A stretch of 64,000 nucleotides of DNA from Tupaia tana (GCA_026018925.1 JAKSZU010000009.1:69924949-69988948); one strand, 5' to 3'. Shown: positions 24,196 through 35,749, numbered from the stretch's first letter. The notes: generated from the sequence alone by a model not told the origin. Translations and numbers: made by a program.

Positions 24196-24268
24196 AGTAG
24201 GTCATCGGAAAAGTCGTGATGTATTTTCTATGCAAAAATGTGTCATGACTTTTCTAATGACCCAATAT
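24196..24268. mobile_element. Short palindromic mariner-type MITE candidate
   Basis: The arms ggtcatcggaaaagtcgtga (24200-24219) and gtcatgacttttctaatgac (24242-24261) are imperfect reverse complements around a 20-odd-base centre, flanked by TA dinucleotides. A half-copy of the same sequence occurs at 40165-40210, so it is a repeat family. No coding capacity. Confidence 0.6.
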
Positions 24269-24292
24269 AGTACTTGTTAAAAATTGCATAAA

Positions 24293-24536
24293 TGGGACCA
24301 GCAGATGGCATAATGGTTATGTCCCTGGATTGCCATGTACTTGACAATGGTTTGAATCCTAGACCCGGCAGCTTAAAACTCACACCAGACACTATACCCA
24401 AAATCCTGAGAAGAGAACGGAGAAGGGACTGTGGTGTGGGTATTACCCTGGGGGTGATTTCTCACTTTCTGTCTCTGTGTCTTTCTCTATCTCCATGGTG
24501 ACTACATGCGTCCGTAGCAAAAATCTCTCTCACAAA
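24293..24536 (+). mobile_element. tRNA-derived SINE, long form
   Basis: Diverged copy but with a perfect target repeat aaaaattgcataaatg on both sides (about 24279 and 24534). A small deletion lies in the middle block. Confidence 0.93.
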
Positions 24537-24589
24537 AAATTGCATAAATGAAATAAGATATGATTATTGTTTCCTGTTATGAAGAACCC

Positions 24590-24715
24590 AAAGAGATCAA
24601 GAGCCCAATCCCTAAATCAGTTAACCATTAAATAACAGAATTGGAATTTGTGTACAATTCAATCTAGCTCCAGACCCAGAGCATACAACCAGTACACTAC
24701 ATTACACTTAAGGTT
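24590..24715 (-). mobile_element. MIR SINE, antisense
   Basis: Reads as reversed MIR core (cagttaaccattaaataaca, gaattggaatttgtgtacaa, ctagctccagacccagagca). Confidence 0.6.
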
Positions 24716-24994
24716 CATTTACATTATAGGAAACACTTCATCTACAGCCTCAGGGGTCTTCAATATAGTTGGCCTCTCCCACTGCAGTGCTTCCAGGTTT
24801 GAAGTGTAATACCAAATGTTCTTTCACTCAAGTACACCGGGGCCAAAAGTTCGCATTAATTTTTTGTGATTAGTGGAAATTAGACTGAATCGCAGAGTTT
24901 TAGGGATCACCAAAATACATTTATTTTTTGATTATTCTTTATCAGATTATGAGTTGTTTCCTTTAGTTCTAAAAATTCAATCGGAACTTGTATT

Positions 24995-25190
24995 CATTTT
25001 TTATTAAACCAATATTTATTGGGAGTTTAATAAGTGCTAGTCCCTCTTCTACATACTAGAGATATAGCAGAGAATAAAGCAAGCAATATTTCTCTAATAT
25101 AATTTGTACTCCTAAGAGAATATACAGGATAAACAATAAATAAAGTAAATAAGTAAAATTTAGAGTGATAAAGTGCTAAGGGAAAAAATA
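24995..25190 (-). mobile_element. L2-like fragment, antisense
   Basis: aaccaatatttattgggagt, gatatagcagagaataaagc, followed by degraded L2-type sequence. Confidence 0.55.
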
Positions 25191-25259
25191 AATGAAGGCG
25201 ATAATGTGTGTGTATGTGTGTATAGAGCATAAAATTTTATACAGGGTGGTATAATAGAC

Positions 25260-25640
25260 AATATGGTTCCCATCCTGTGTCCTCAGGGCTTACCATTTCA
25301 ACACACTCCAGCTTAATTTCCAACTACCAGCATCTGCATCTCATTGCAAATGGATTAATTCTCCCTTGCAAATACAAACCAGCCTCTCACTCTCTTGAGT
25401 GGGATAAACTCTAAGATACACATCCTGTACTGCCTCTCAGAATTCACCAAAGGGATTAACTTCAGTTGCCCATTGTAATAGGTTGCTTGATAAACTGCAC
25501 CCTCTATTTGCTGCTATTTCCTGCCTGTCTCACTTTCTCATTCCCAGATGTTTTCTGGGATCAATTCCCAAATAAACTTACATTCTGAATCATTTTTTTC
25601 AGGTCTGCTTTTAGGTTATACAAACTAAGAAAATTGTACA
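25260..25640 (+). mobile_element. Old LTR-like fragment
   Basis: The 3' half has the features of a common mammalian solo LTR end: ggatcaattcccaaataaac with an AATAAA poly(A) signal, then ggtctgcttttaggtt and caaactaaga. No coding part. Family name not certain. Confidence 0.45.
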
Positions 25641-25804
25641 GGGAAGTAAATGACACTCATTTAGAAGGTACCTCTTAAAAAATTGTACAACTTTTCTTTA
25701 TATTTACTTTTATGTTTTCAGCTTTATTGAGTTATAATTGGCAAGTAGCAATTGTATATATTTATGGTGAACAACTCAGTGATGGTTTTGTTTTGAAAGT
25801 TACT

Positions 25805-25988
25805 TATTTCTTCCATGAGCAAGAGAGAGAGAGACAACATCCCCAACAGTCTTCAAAAGCCCATGTCACGGGCAAGCTTGTATTCAGTGCTTTCAGGGAT
25901 GTCTCTGAACTTGAACTGGGAACCTCCTCCATGTGAGACTGCCTTGTAGAACACCTCATTTTATGGCTATGCCACCATCTGGATCCTA
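25805..25988 (-). mobile_element. Possible very diverged tRNA-derived SINE, antisense
   Basis: GA stretch, acttgaactgggaacctcct (box-B region) and gctatgccaccatctgg (head) are in the expected order, but most of the rest is not alignable by eye. Confidence 0.45.
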
Positions 25989-26295
25989 ATGTTCATATAT
26001 ATATAATATATATAGTGATGTGATCCCGATGTTTTATATATTTTATATATATACACTACATATATAATATAGTGAAATGATCATAATCAATAGACTAATT
26101 AAACTATCCATCACCTCACAAATTTTATATATACATATATATTAGTGTATATATAAATATATACATATGTGTAGATATTTTAACACTTCTATGTATTTTT
26201 ATATATGTACACATATATATGTGTACCCAACTTTTGGTGATGAGAACATTGAAGATACACCCTGTTAGCATATACATTACTCTATAATACATTAC

Positions 26296-26563
26296 TTTTT
26301 ATTTTTTTGAGAGGTTTTTGCTATAGGGTGAGTATGCTCGCCAGACAGACAGAGACAGACATAGAGACAGAAAGCGAGAAATCACCCCCCAGGGGGGATG
26401 GTCACGCCGCAATCCCTTCTCCTCCATTCTCCTCTCGGGATCTTGGGCATGCACGCACACGCGCCCGGCGTGAGTTTTAAGCCACCGTGTCCGGGACGCG
26501 AAACGCGGTCGACTACGTGGGAGTCCAGCGACATAGCCATTACGCGCCAACTGCTGGTTCCCA
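26296..26563 (-). mobile_element. tRNA-derived SINE, long form, antisense, young
   Basis: CpG-rich, near-consensus copy. Target repeat ctataatacattact / atataatacgttact. Confidence 0.95.
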
Positions 26564-26856
26564 TATAATACGTTACTGTTAACTGTAGTCAACATGCTGT
26601 ACTTTAGCTCTCCAGCACTTATTCCTCTCACGTAACTGAAACTATGTACATTTTGACCAACATTTCCCCATTTTTTTCCCGTACTCTCCAACTCTGATGG
26701 CCACCATTCTACTTTCTGATTCTATGAGTTTTATTTTAGATTGTACATGAGTGAGACATGCAGTATTTTTCTTTCTGTATCTGGCTTATTTGAATTAACA
26801 TAATGTCTTCCAGGTTCATCTATGTGGTTTCAAAGAACAAGACATACTTCCTTTTT

Positions 26857-27128
26857 TTTTAATTAATTTATTTTTTTGGAGAGATTTTCGCTATAAGGCG
26901 CATGCGCTCGCCAGACAGACAGAGAGAGACATAGAGACAGAAAGCGAGAAATCACCCACCGGGGGGATGGTCACGCCGTAATCCCCTCTCCTCCATTCTT
27001 CTCTCGGGATCTTGGGCACGCACGCACACGCGCCCGGCGTGAGTTTTAAGCCACCAGGTCCAGGACGCGAACCGCAGTCGACTACGTGGGAGTCCAGTGA
27101 CATAGCCATTACGCCAACTGCTGGTTCC
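26857..27128 (-). mobile_element. tRNA-derived SINE, long form, antisense, young
   Basis: B box GGTTCGCGTCC on the minus strand. Target repeat aagacatacttccttt / aagacatccttccttt. Second SINE in the same old L1. Confidence 0.95.
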
Positions 27129-27335
27129 CAAGACATCCTTCCTTTTTAGGAATAAGTAATATTCTATTCATGAATAATATTCCATTTAATCCACAAAACT
27201 ATGCTACATTTTCTTTATCCATTTATCCACTCATAGACATTTAAATGTATCCTATATCTTAATTACTATAAATAATCCTATAATAAACACGAGATGTGAT
27301 AAGGGGTTATTATTCTAAATATACAAGGTATTCAG

Positions 27336-28062
27336 AACTCAAAAGCAAAATAAATAAATGAATATCAATTGAAAACGAGTGAAAAACCTTAATAGACTTT
27401 TTTTTGGTAATATCTTTGATTTGATTATCACACACTGCATGCAAGCTTTGAAAAACCATACTGTATCCAGCAAAGATGTATAACAACTAATGTAAATAAG
27501 AAATTTTTTAAAAAATATATGTGTATAACTTTTTACCCAGCATATCTAGTTTCAGAAATTTATAAGTAAGTAATCATGTAAATGCCCAAATGTTTTACAG
27601 TCTCAACAGTAATGTTTAGAGATAACAAAGTCCTTAAGCCTTATTTCAATATTGAGTAATAAAATTGTTTCTAATATTTTAAATTATTTAAGAAGAAAAT
27701 TGTTTCAAGATTTTGTTGCAATTCACATTTCTGTTATTACTATGAGACTTGAAAGTTTTAAAATTGTTATGGCCACATTTTGTCTTTTATTTTTTCCCTG
27801 GTCACATCTTTTGTACATTTTTATATTTGGTGGCCAACTTTTAATGAATTTTTATTAAATCATATGAGCTATATGTATATTAAAGTTATGAGGCCTTTGT
27901 TTTATATGCCACAGATACTAGACCCAGATTTTAAATTGTCTTTTCTTTTTCTGCAAGTGCTGTTCACTTTTTTATGTATCAGATCTATCATTACCTTACT
28001 TGGTTAAGACGTTAAAATTGAATTTCAAAATGATCTATCTTAACTTGTATTACATAGAGGAG
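27336..28062. other. AT-rich sequence, possible very old antisense L1 at about 27660-28010
   Basis: Around ttgttatggccacattttgtc the sequence has the rhythm of reversed L1ME ORF2 end, but I cannot align it with confidence. Confidence 0.3.
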
Positions 28063-28110
28063 TGTGTGTGTGTGTGTGTGTGTGTGTGCATGTGTGTGTG
28101 TGTACAAGTG
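28063..28110. repeat. (GT)n microsatellite
   Basis: About 20 GT units with one gca interruption. Confidence 0.92.
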
Positions 28111-29011
28111 TGAGTTTCTAGTAATATTATTTTTTCTTTTTTATGTGAATAATATAAAGCAAAGATCTGACGTTTTTCCCCAAATGGCTGCCAAATTTAC
28201 CTTGTATCATCTGTTCAATCAATTCATTTAACTAATGTTAGAACAAGGTCCTAATAAAGCCAAACTCAGTTTCTGATTATCTCTTATAGGACAGGTAAGT
28301 TTATGCTAACTATTCAAAGATATTGACCTCTCAGTCAAATGTTTACAAGTGCTTACTACTGAATATATCCATTTCCATTATTCTGTCCAACTCATGATAG
28401 GAAAGTAACTCTCATTGTTCCAATGATAGAATTTTTGTTTATTTTTTCAATAGACATTTTTCATTTGTTACTACAGCAAGGATCATGTTAAGGTATGTCA
28501 TGTGTGCAAAGTAGAAGATATTTATTAAAGTATTAACAATTCAATTTATCTGTTTTTTTGTTAGAAAAAATGTAATTTTTTCTAAAATCAATTTATTCAA
28601 ATACTGGATAGATCAATGTTCTGTTTTCAGCAAAATAACTATTTGGTTAGTAAAATTCTTCAATATATGATTCCAGCAAATAACTCAAGTAGGGAACAAC
28701 AATTTTTACATTATTATACATTGTTATTTTTCCTCTTATCCAAATTAAAAGACTTTCTTTATAAACATTCTTATTCAATTTTTTTAAATTAAGATATTAT
28801 TAGTCCAATACTAGGACAAGAGAAGTAACAGTTAAAAAATAAGTTTGAACATTACAAAGTTTTTCTGTGTCAGCTAATACATACTTTTACATATACTACT
28901 TACTGATATTAGAGCATTACTGACACTATAAAAAGAACCTGGTAAGATAGAAAAGGAGCAGTCTCATGGGTTAACAGTCTATTTTGAAATCTTTTAAAAA
29001 TGCTTGCATAA
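28111..29011. other. Unique AT-rich sequence, nothing recognised
   Basis: No repeat or gene signal seen. Confidence 0.4.
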
Positions 29012-29266
29012 TGGGGCCAGCAGGTAGTGAGGTAGTTAAGGCTCTGGACTCCCACACAGTTGACCAAGGTATGGGTCCTAGACCTGGAAGCTTGAAATAC
29101 CCTGGGCACTTCTACATACATGCCCAAAATCCCAGGAAGAGAATGGAGTAGAAGGAATCGTGGTGTGTTAATCTCCTCTGAGGGATGATTTCTCACTTTG
29201 TTTCTCATTATCTCTCTAGGTTTCTCTTTGAACACACACGTCCTTTAGCAAAATTTTTAAAAAAAG
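29012..29266 (+). mobile_element. tRNA-derived SINE, long form, older
   Basis: Head ggggccagcaggtagtgagg; all segments present but CpGs lost. Confidence 0.85.
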
Positions 29267-30010
29267 TCTTACGTAATTTGTAATTAAGAAATAGAAGGTA
29301 AAAATTTTGAATTTGAATGTCAAATGACAAAAAATAATTTTAATTTGTATTCTCTTTCCCTATATCTTATGATATATCCAGACCAAAACCAGAGCCACTG
29401 ACTTCCTTAATAAAAGGGTATAATCTGGCTTTCAAGACCTAGTTGAAAACAGAAATACATTTAAAAAAACAAATGTGTTCCATTGTGAAATGATTAATAT
29501 TGTCCTTTAATTATTAATAACCCAATGGTCATAAAATCTAAAGAATCACAAGAGCTGAGAAGAAAGAGAAAGAAGAGGACAAAGAGAGAGAGAGAGTTTG
29601 AAAACAAGGTTCTTAATGAAGGTGAATCTTAATTAAGAAAGCCATGCTTCCAGCTGTTTGCTGTGGTACAGGGTGAAATTGATTGCAGAAACTCAAGCTG
29701 TGGAAGCTGATGGCTTATTTCACACACTAAGCAGTTGAACACCAAAGAGAGAACAGAAAACAAAAATAGAAAACAAAAGTTCTTCATAAAAACTCTTAAT
29801 AAAAGAATCAGAGACTTCCTCAGCTCCTATACTGATCTTCTCTTAATTTAAAAGGGTTTGTAAGCCAAAAAAAAAGGTTAATGAAATTTACAGGTTAGCT
29901 TTCCTAGATTAAATTTTTCTTCTTTACTTCACAAATATGACATTTTATGCTTATTTTGAAATTTCTTTAGGAATAATAGTACTATATTTCTTTTATCAAG
30001 AAATTTCAGG
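29267..30010. other. Unique sequence, nothing recognised
   Basis: Contains a purine-rich patch at 29555-29600; no repeat or gene signal otherwise. Confidence 0.4.
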
Positions 30011-30257
30011 GGAACGGGCAGTTAGCGTAATGGCTATGTCGCTGGACTCCCACGTAGTCGACCGCGGTTCGCGTCCCGGACCCGGTGGCTTAAAACTCAC
30101 GCCGGGCGCATGTGTGTGTGTGCCCAAGATCCCGAGAGGAGAATGGAGGAGAAGAGATTGTGCCATGACCATCCCCCCTGGGGGTGATTTCTCACTTTCT
30201 GTCTCTATGTCTCTCTCTGTCTGGCGAGCGCACTCGCCCTATAGCAAAAACCTCTCC
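30011..30257 (+). mobile_element. tRNA-derived SINE, long form, reference young copy
   Basis: Clearest sense copy. Internal RNA polymerase III promoter: A box TAGCGTAATGG at 30023-30033 fits the consensus fully; B box GGTTCGCGTCC at 30066-30076 differs at one normally fixed base (C for A). A middle block (gagaatggaggagaag...) and a CT-rich stretch follow, ending tatagcaaaaacctctcc. Target repeat aaatttcag / aaatttcaaa. The family depends on L1 enzymes in trans. Confidence 0.95.
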
Positions 30258-30964
30258 AAATTTCAAATGACACAATTTCTGTTAATAGATATTCCACAGC
30301 TGAATTTAAAAATGCTCTATTCACAGAAATCTATGAATAAAGTCTTCTCTGTGTCATGATTAATAGTCTAATTTGAGGGCCAAAATCCATATTCAACATC
30401 TATGAAAAACAATAGAAGTTGCATGTACAAATATAAGTGATACAAAGAATAAGTGCTAAACAAGTTCAGAAAAGGTTGAAATTAGTGTAGACTGAAATGG
30501 TCATTGAAGATCGTGAAGAAACTAGGATTTAAGGTGGAACCAAAGGTAAGATATGGAAAAAGAAACATGAGTGAATAGTGTAAAAGTTATTTTTCCTCAG
30601 CTGAGTTACTTTTACATATTTGTCAAAATTAAATTTACCATAATTCTGAGGATCTATATCTGTACTCTTTATTTTGTCCCATTAGTTTGTGTATCCTTCC
30701 ACTAATACGTTGTCTGGAATACTGTAACTATACAGAGAGCCCAAAAATCAAATAGTAATTTCTCCTTATTTTATGTTTTCTAGTAGCTTCCTTTCTATAA
30801 GAAATTTAGAATGAATTTCTATAATACTACAAAAAACCTTGCTGATTTTTGTAGGAATTTTTAATAGACATTACAGATTTGGTATATTAATTTTGGGGGA
30901 AATTGGGATCTGCACTGTATTGTCTTCTAATTAATGAAAACTATGTCTTTTCTATTAAATGATT

Positions 30965-31167
30965 ATTTATTTAATTTAATTTATTATTATGATTATTATC
31001 TTTATTTTAATTTGCTATAGGGTACATGTGCTCACTAGAGAAAGACAGAGAGAGAGGAAAAGTAAGAAAGCAAGCCACCAGGACTAGGATTCGAACCACA
31101 GTCAGACATGTGGCAGTCAGCCATGTGGCAGTCCAGTTCCTTAATCACCACACCAACTGCTGGCCCC
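30965..31167 (-). mobile_element. tRNA-derived SINE, short form, antisense
   Basis: gctatagggtacatgtgctc, GA stretch, then aagccaccaggactaggatt and the head; the middle block is absent. An 18-base segment around agccatgtggcagtc is tandemly repeated in the anticodon-arm region (31107-31134). Confidence 0.85.
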
Positions 31168-31217
31168 GGAAAACAAACTGTATGCCTTTATCTTGTATTT
31201 TCTATTATATAGACTTT

Positions 31218-31230
31218 CATATATATATAT

Positions 31231-31266
<36 letters not shown>

Positions 31267-31285
31267 ACACACACGTATATATATG
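31218..31285. repeat. (TG)n with perfect inverted AT/CA arms
   Basis: catatatata...acgtgtgtgtg on the left is matched by cacacacgtatatatatg on the right. The whole stretch can fold into a long hairpin. Confidence 0.9.
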
Positions 31286-31319
31286 CAATTTTGGGACAAA
31301 TATAAATGGTATTGTATTT

Positions 31320-31566
31320 TTGAAGTGTTGCTAGTGGGTGTGTGCATTCACAGAGAAAGAAGAGAGAAAAGAAAAAGCAGGAAAGCACCCTCATATGGCA
31401 TGGTCATATTGCAATCCCTTCTCCTCCATCTCTTCCTCCTTTCAGGATTCTGGGCATGCACGCACATATGTCTAGTGCATTTTTTTGAGCTACCAGTCCA
31501 GGTCTCCAGCCATGTGGTTGGCACTTGGGATCCAGAAACCTTAACCACCAGGCCACAGGCTGGGCC
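31320..31566 (-). mobile_element. tRNA-derived SINE, long form, antisense, older
   Basis: catatggcatggtcatattgc, ggattctgggcatgcacgca and the head ending caggctgggcc; divergent head and B box. Confidence 0.75.
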
Positions 31567-31806
31567 AGTGATATTGTGTTGTTTTAATTTTATTTCAGTT
31601 TTCACATGTCCATTAATATTGTACAGAGATAGAATTCATTATGTGTGGTGATTTCTGTCATGTGACATTGCTGATGTCAATTGTAAGTTTCTGGAATTAT
31701 GACTTTTTTAAAGATTTCTTGGTGTTTTCTCCATACAACATCAAGTCATCTACAAATAAGGATGATTTTATTTCTTCCTAATCTGTATGTTTTTTATTTT
31801 ATTTTT

Positions 31807-32071
31807 CTTGTTTTTAGAGAGTTTTTTTTTTTGTTTGTTTTTGTCTGTCTCCCTCATGTGCGTACACTCGCCAGAGAGACAGAAAATGAGTAATCACCCC
31901 CAAGAGGGGAAGGCTTTGCCACGGTCACTTCTCCTTCATTCTCCTCTCAGAATTTTGGGCACGCACGCACATGTGCCCAGTGTGAGTTTTAAGCCACCGA
32001 GTCTGGGACTCAAACTGTGGTCGACCACGTAAGAGTCCAATGATGTAACAATTACATCATCTGCTGCTCCA
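31807..32071 (-). mobile_element. tRNA-derived SINE, long form, antisense
   Basis: Complete copy with B-type head ending atcatctgctgctcc, inserted at the edge of the old L1. Confidence 0.88.
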
Positions 32072-33280
32072 GTGTCTGAGTTTTGTCAGGGATGGTTCTT
32101 GTTCATTTTATAAAATCTTTTTAATTATCCATATTTTCTTGTTTCTTTGCATATATTGTAATGTTTTGCTGAGAACTGGGCTTTTTAAATATTATAATGT
32201 GGTAACATTAGAAATAAGCTTCCCTTCCTTTACCAGAGATTACTGTTGTTACTTGGTAAAAGTTTAATGAAAACCCATTTAGTTACTTTCCTGAACTATA
32301 TTTGCACACTGTATTCTTTGTTGCACATGGTTGCTAGTGTCTATTCTGTTTGTTTTGCAGCCAGAGACTCTACAGAGATTTCCTCAAATGTCTGGATCTA
32401 ATATTAAAACACTGACAATATTTAAAGCACTGTCTCTTTAAATTCATTTTTCTACTCTTGCCAGGAAAACTTTTCCAGCCAGTGTGGTTTGAAACAATGG
32501 CCATATGAGTAACCTCCATCCACACCCTTTTTAAATCTCAGGCAGATCAAAATCCACAGCTCTGAATTTTGGAATACAAATTTCCTACTGCCCACTGTGG
32601 CACTAGTAAGGAACACCAGGAAAGTGAGCCATCATTGTCAAGACAGACAGCAATAGGTCTAGGAAAGAATCATAGGAAGTCCTAGATGAAAAACAAAAAT
32701 TCACTAAAATTTTCTAGCCTCTTTTTTTCATTAAGCAATTCCTTGGGAGCTGTAAGTTTTCAATTGAATTTAAGAGTTACGAATATTCAAACAGGCAATT
32801 CTTGCCAATCCATATAATTTTCAAAGAAAGAGAATATTCCTGGAGTTTACTACTCTACCATATTCAATGATATCAGTTATTTGAATACATTTATAGATGT
32901 ACTGAACAAATACATCATTAACAATATTATTTCTGCATTACAAATAAAATTTGCCTGTATTTTTGCTTTTCTTACTATTTTACTGACTTTGGAATCAACT
33001 TATACTAACATCAAAACGATAAGATGACTGATTTCTTTTTTCTTCTTCTTTTTTTGGAAAGATTTCAATTGGCACAGCCTATAAAAGGAATGAGTGCCAA
33101 TAGAGAAGCTATAATTACTGATTTCAAAAGTCATCTCTGCTGCTTATTTAATGTTTAATGATGGACGACATCATCATCTTTCTGTAGTAGCTTCTTTGTA
33201 AAAGAAGAATTTATAAGATATTTTCTGATGATTAAAAATATTAGTACATGTATAACCTTTAAAAATGTATCTGATTGTAG
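32072..33280. other. Mostly unique sequence
   Basis: The stretch near 32150-32270 (tgagaactgggctttttaaa) resembles an ancient L1-associated segment, but I cannot name it. No gene signal. Confidence 0.35.
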
Positions 33281-33533
33281 GCTAGCAGGTGGCATAGTGT
33301 TTAAGGGACTGGATTCCCACATGTTTGACCGCAATTTGAATCCTGGGCCTGGTGACTTGAAATTCAAGCAGGGTGTTTGTGCATGTGTGTCCAAAATCTC
33401 AACAGGAGAATGGAGGGGAGGGGATTTCAACATGGCCAGCCCCCATGGGGGTGATTCCTCACTGTCTGTCTCTCTGTCTCTCTGGCTATTGCATGGGTTG
33501 TATAGCAAAAAAATCTCTCTGATAAAAGAAAAA
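33281..33533 (+). mobile_element. tRNA-derived SINE, long form, older
   Basis: Head ggctagcaggtggcatagtg, all blocks present, moderately diverged. Confidence 0.87.
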
Positions 33534-33944
33534 TAGAATAGTGTTTTCTCAACTTGATATAGAACATTGACAAAAGATGTACAACTGAAATTATACTCAA
33601 AAATGATAAATGAGAGGCTTTACTACTAAAATCAAAAGAAAAGCAAGGATGTCCCCTCTCACTATTCCTTGCTAACATACTAGAAGTCCTAGCTAGTATA
33701 ATAAGTAAAGAAAAGGTCAAAAAATATACAAAATCGAAAAAAGAAGTAATTTTTTTGTATACATGACATAATTGTCTATGTAGAAATAAGGAAATATTAG
33801 CCAAAATAAAAAAATACTGAGTCTAATAAGCAATTATAGTAAGGTTTCAAGATAGAAGAGTTAGCTGCAAAAGTCAAACACTTTCATGTATGCCAACAAT
33901 GAATGAGTAGAATGTGAAATTAAAAAAAAAGAAAACCGCAGTTA

Positions 33945-34500
33945 CAGAATAAATTGTGACTCCTCTAAATTAATATGTTGAAGCATTAATCCCCAGTGTG
34001 ATTACATTAGAGATAAGGCCTTTAAATAAATAGGTGATTATTTATTTATTTAACCAGTAACAGTCATTTATTAGCATGATCAAATATTACATACTATATA
34101 TAATTGTGCTTTATTTTTATTAATTGGTAGCATAAGAGGTCTGTTAACAGCATCACCAGAAACATGTGAGTGATGCAGTATGCTATGACATCACTAGGTG
34201 ATAGGAATTGTTTAGCTCTATTATAATCTTATGGGACCACTGTTGTACATGTGGTGCTGCTGACTGAAATATTATGTGGTACATGACTGTATTGGTTTGA
34301 ATCAGGATTATATTGACTATACTTTCTTATTTTCTATGTTCTTGATGATCTAGCGTTTGGGACCTTGATCCTGGAGACACTCCTCCCAAGGTGATTATGT
34401 TTAAATAAAGTAATAAAGATAAGAACTTACTATAACATGACAAGTAATATTATAAGTGGAGAGAGAGGCACCAGGGATGTGTGAACACAGAGAAAAGACC
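33945..34500 (+). mobile_element. MaLR-type LTR-like repeat, split by a Tigger3-like element
   Basis: Left part: attgtgactcctctaaatta, atatgttgaagcattaatcc. Right part about 34293-34500 ends gtgtgaacacagagaaaaga. This is the pattern of an old endogenous-retrovirus-related LTR (MaLR group); no coding sequence. Confidence 0.5.
34050..34292 (+). mobile_element. Tigger3/MER7-like DNA transposon fragment
   Basis: The 3' end tataatcttatgggaccact...tgtacatgtggtgctgctga...catgactgta matches the end of MER7-type elements, complementary in type to the 5' piece at 11015. Confidence 0.65.
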
Positions 34501-34663
34501 ATGTGAGAAGCATGCAAGCGTACCCAAAATCTTGAGAAGAGAATAGAGGAGAAAGGATTGAGTCATGGTCATTCCCCTGAGGAGGACGATTTCTCACTTT
34601 CCTTTTCTTTGTCTCTCTCTGTCTGCCTCCAGCGAGCACATGCTGGAAAAAAAAAAAAAAAGT
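34500..34663 (+). mobile_element. tRNA-derived SINE, 5' half missing
   Basis: Starts inside the middle block (catgcaagcgtacccaaaat) and keeps the CT stretch and a 15-base A-tail. Confidence 0.85.
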
Positions 34664-34934
34664 GTTATGGATGAAATAATAGACAAGTAATAAATAGAAC
34701 ATACTAAGATCCCAGACACTGGCCCACTTAAATATAGTCAACTGATCTTTAACAAAGTACCAAAGTCTGTTCAATGGAGACAAGATTACCTTGTCAACAA
34801 TTTATGCTAGAACAATAAGAAATCAGCATACAGAAAAATGTAATCTAGACAAAGACCTTAGGACCTTCACAAAACAATTAACTCAAAATGAAACATATGA
34901 GTAAATGTAAAATGCAAAACTATAGAAATCTTGG

Positions 34935-35123
34935 GAACCAGCAGTTAGCGTAATGGCTATGTCGCTGGACTCCCACGTAGTCGACTGTGGTTCGCGTCCT
35001 GGACCCGGTGGCTTAAAACTCACGCCGGGCACATGTGCGTACGTGCCCAAGATCTCGAGAGGAGAATGGAGAAGAAGGGATTGCGGCGTGACCATCCCGC
35101 CTGGGGGGTGATTTCTCTCCAAA
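34935..35123 (+). mobile_element. tRNA-derived SINE with internal deletion of the CT tail
   Basis: Young head and middle block run to gtgatttctc, then jump to tccaaaaaac, removing about 70 bases between two tctc copies. Perfect target repeat aaaactatagaaatctt on both sides, so the deletion did not disturb the insertion ends. Confidence 0.93.
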
Positions 35124-35361
35124 AAACTATAGAAATCTTAAAATGTAACAAAGGAGAAAATCATAAATATGTTGGGTATAACAAAGACATTTTGCTTGCA
35201 ATACCAAAGGCATGATCTATGAAAAAAATAATAAACTGGACTGTGTTAAATTTTTTTAAAAAAATTCTCTGTAAAAGATACTCTAAAGAGAACAAGATGA
35301 CAAGCCAAAAAAATTTTGTAAAAACATATCTGATGAAGGATTTGTTCAAATGTACACAGAG

Positions 35362-35618
35362 GGAACAGCAGTTGGCATAATGGCTATGTCACTGGATTCC
35401 CATGTAGTAGACTGTGGTTCAGGTCCCAGACTTGGTGAGTTAAAATCACACCAGGCACATGTGCATGCGTGCCCAAGATCCGCAGAGGAGAATGGAGGAG
35501 AAGGGATTGCTGTGTGGCCATCTCCCCTGGGAGGTGATTTCTTGCTTTCTGTCTCTAGGTCTCTCTTTGTCTTTCTGGCAAGCATACACACCCTACAGCA
35601 AAAACCTTTCAAAAAAAA
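35362..35618 (+). mobile_element. tRNA-derived SINE, long form
   Basis: Full copy; target repeat tgtacacaga on both sides. Confidence 0.93.
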
Positions 35619-35749
35619 GTGTACACAGAACTCTTAAGCCTTAACAATAAGAAAATGAACAAACTGATATTAAAATCAACAAATGATCTGAACGAACACC
35701 TCGAACAAAAGGTTAACATATAGTAAGTAAGCTTATTAAAACATGATCA

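Larger units (their letters stand above)
25700..27335 (-). mobile_element. Old L1 (L1M) 3' UTR and ORF2 end, antisense, split by SINEs
   Basis: Pieces at 25700-25804, 25990-26295 (with long AT-alternating tracts 25998-26225), 26564-26856 (gttactgttaactgtagtca, aacataatgtcttccaggtt) and 27129-27335 (ttctttatccatttatccac). They read consecutively as one element. Confidence 0.8.
30590..31806 (-). mobile_element. Old L1 ORF2, antisense, split by two SINEs
   Basis: Reversed ORF2 text (ccttgctgatttttgtagga, acaacatcaagtcatctaca, tcttcctaatctgtatgttt) continues across the SINEs at 30965 and 31320. Confidence 0.65.

Noticed and set aside
25998..26225. TATA-rich promoter or replication origin
   Set aside because: The AT-alternating tracts lie within the 3' UTR of an old antisense L1 and have no associated gene or start signal.
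30011..30085. A functional tRNA gene
   Set aside because: The cloverleaf is incomplete, the B box is altered, and the same head recurs about 50 times with a SINE body.
26299..30359. A repeated small-protein family with the peptide [10 protein letters not shown]
   Set aside because: This peptide appears wherever the SINE is read in one frame (also at 3199, 35350, 57062, 60039); it is translated SINE sequence, not a gene family.
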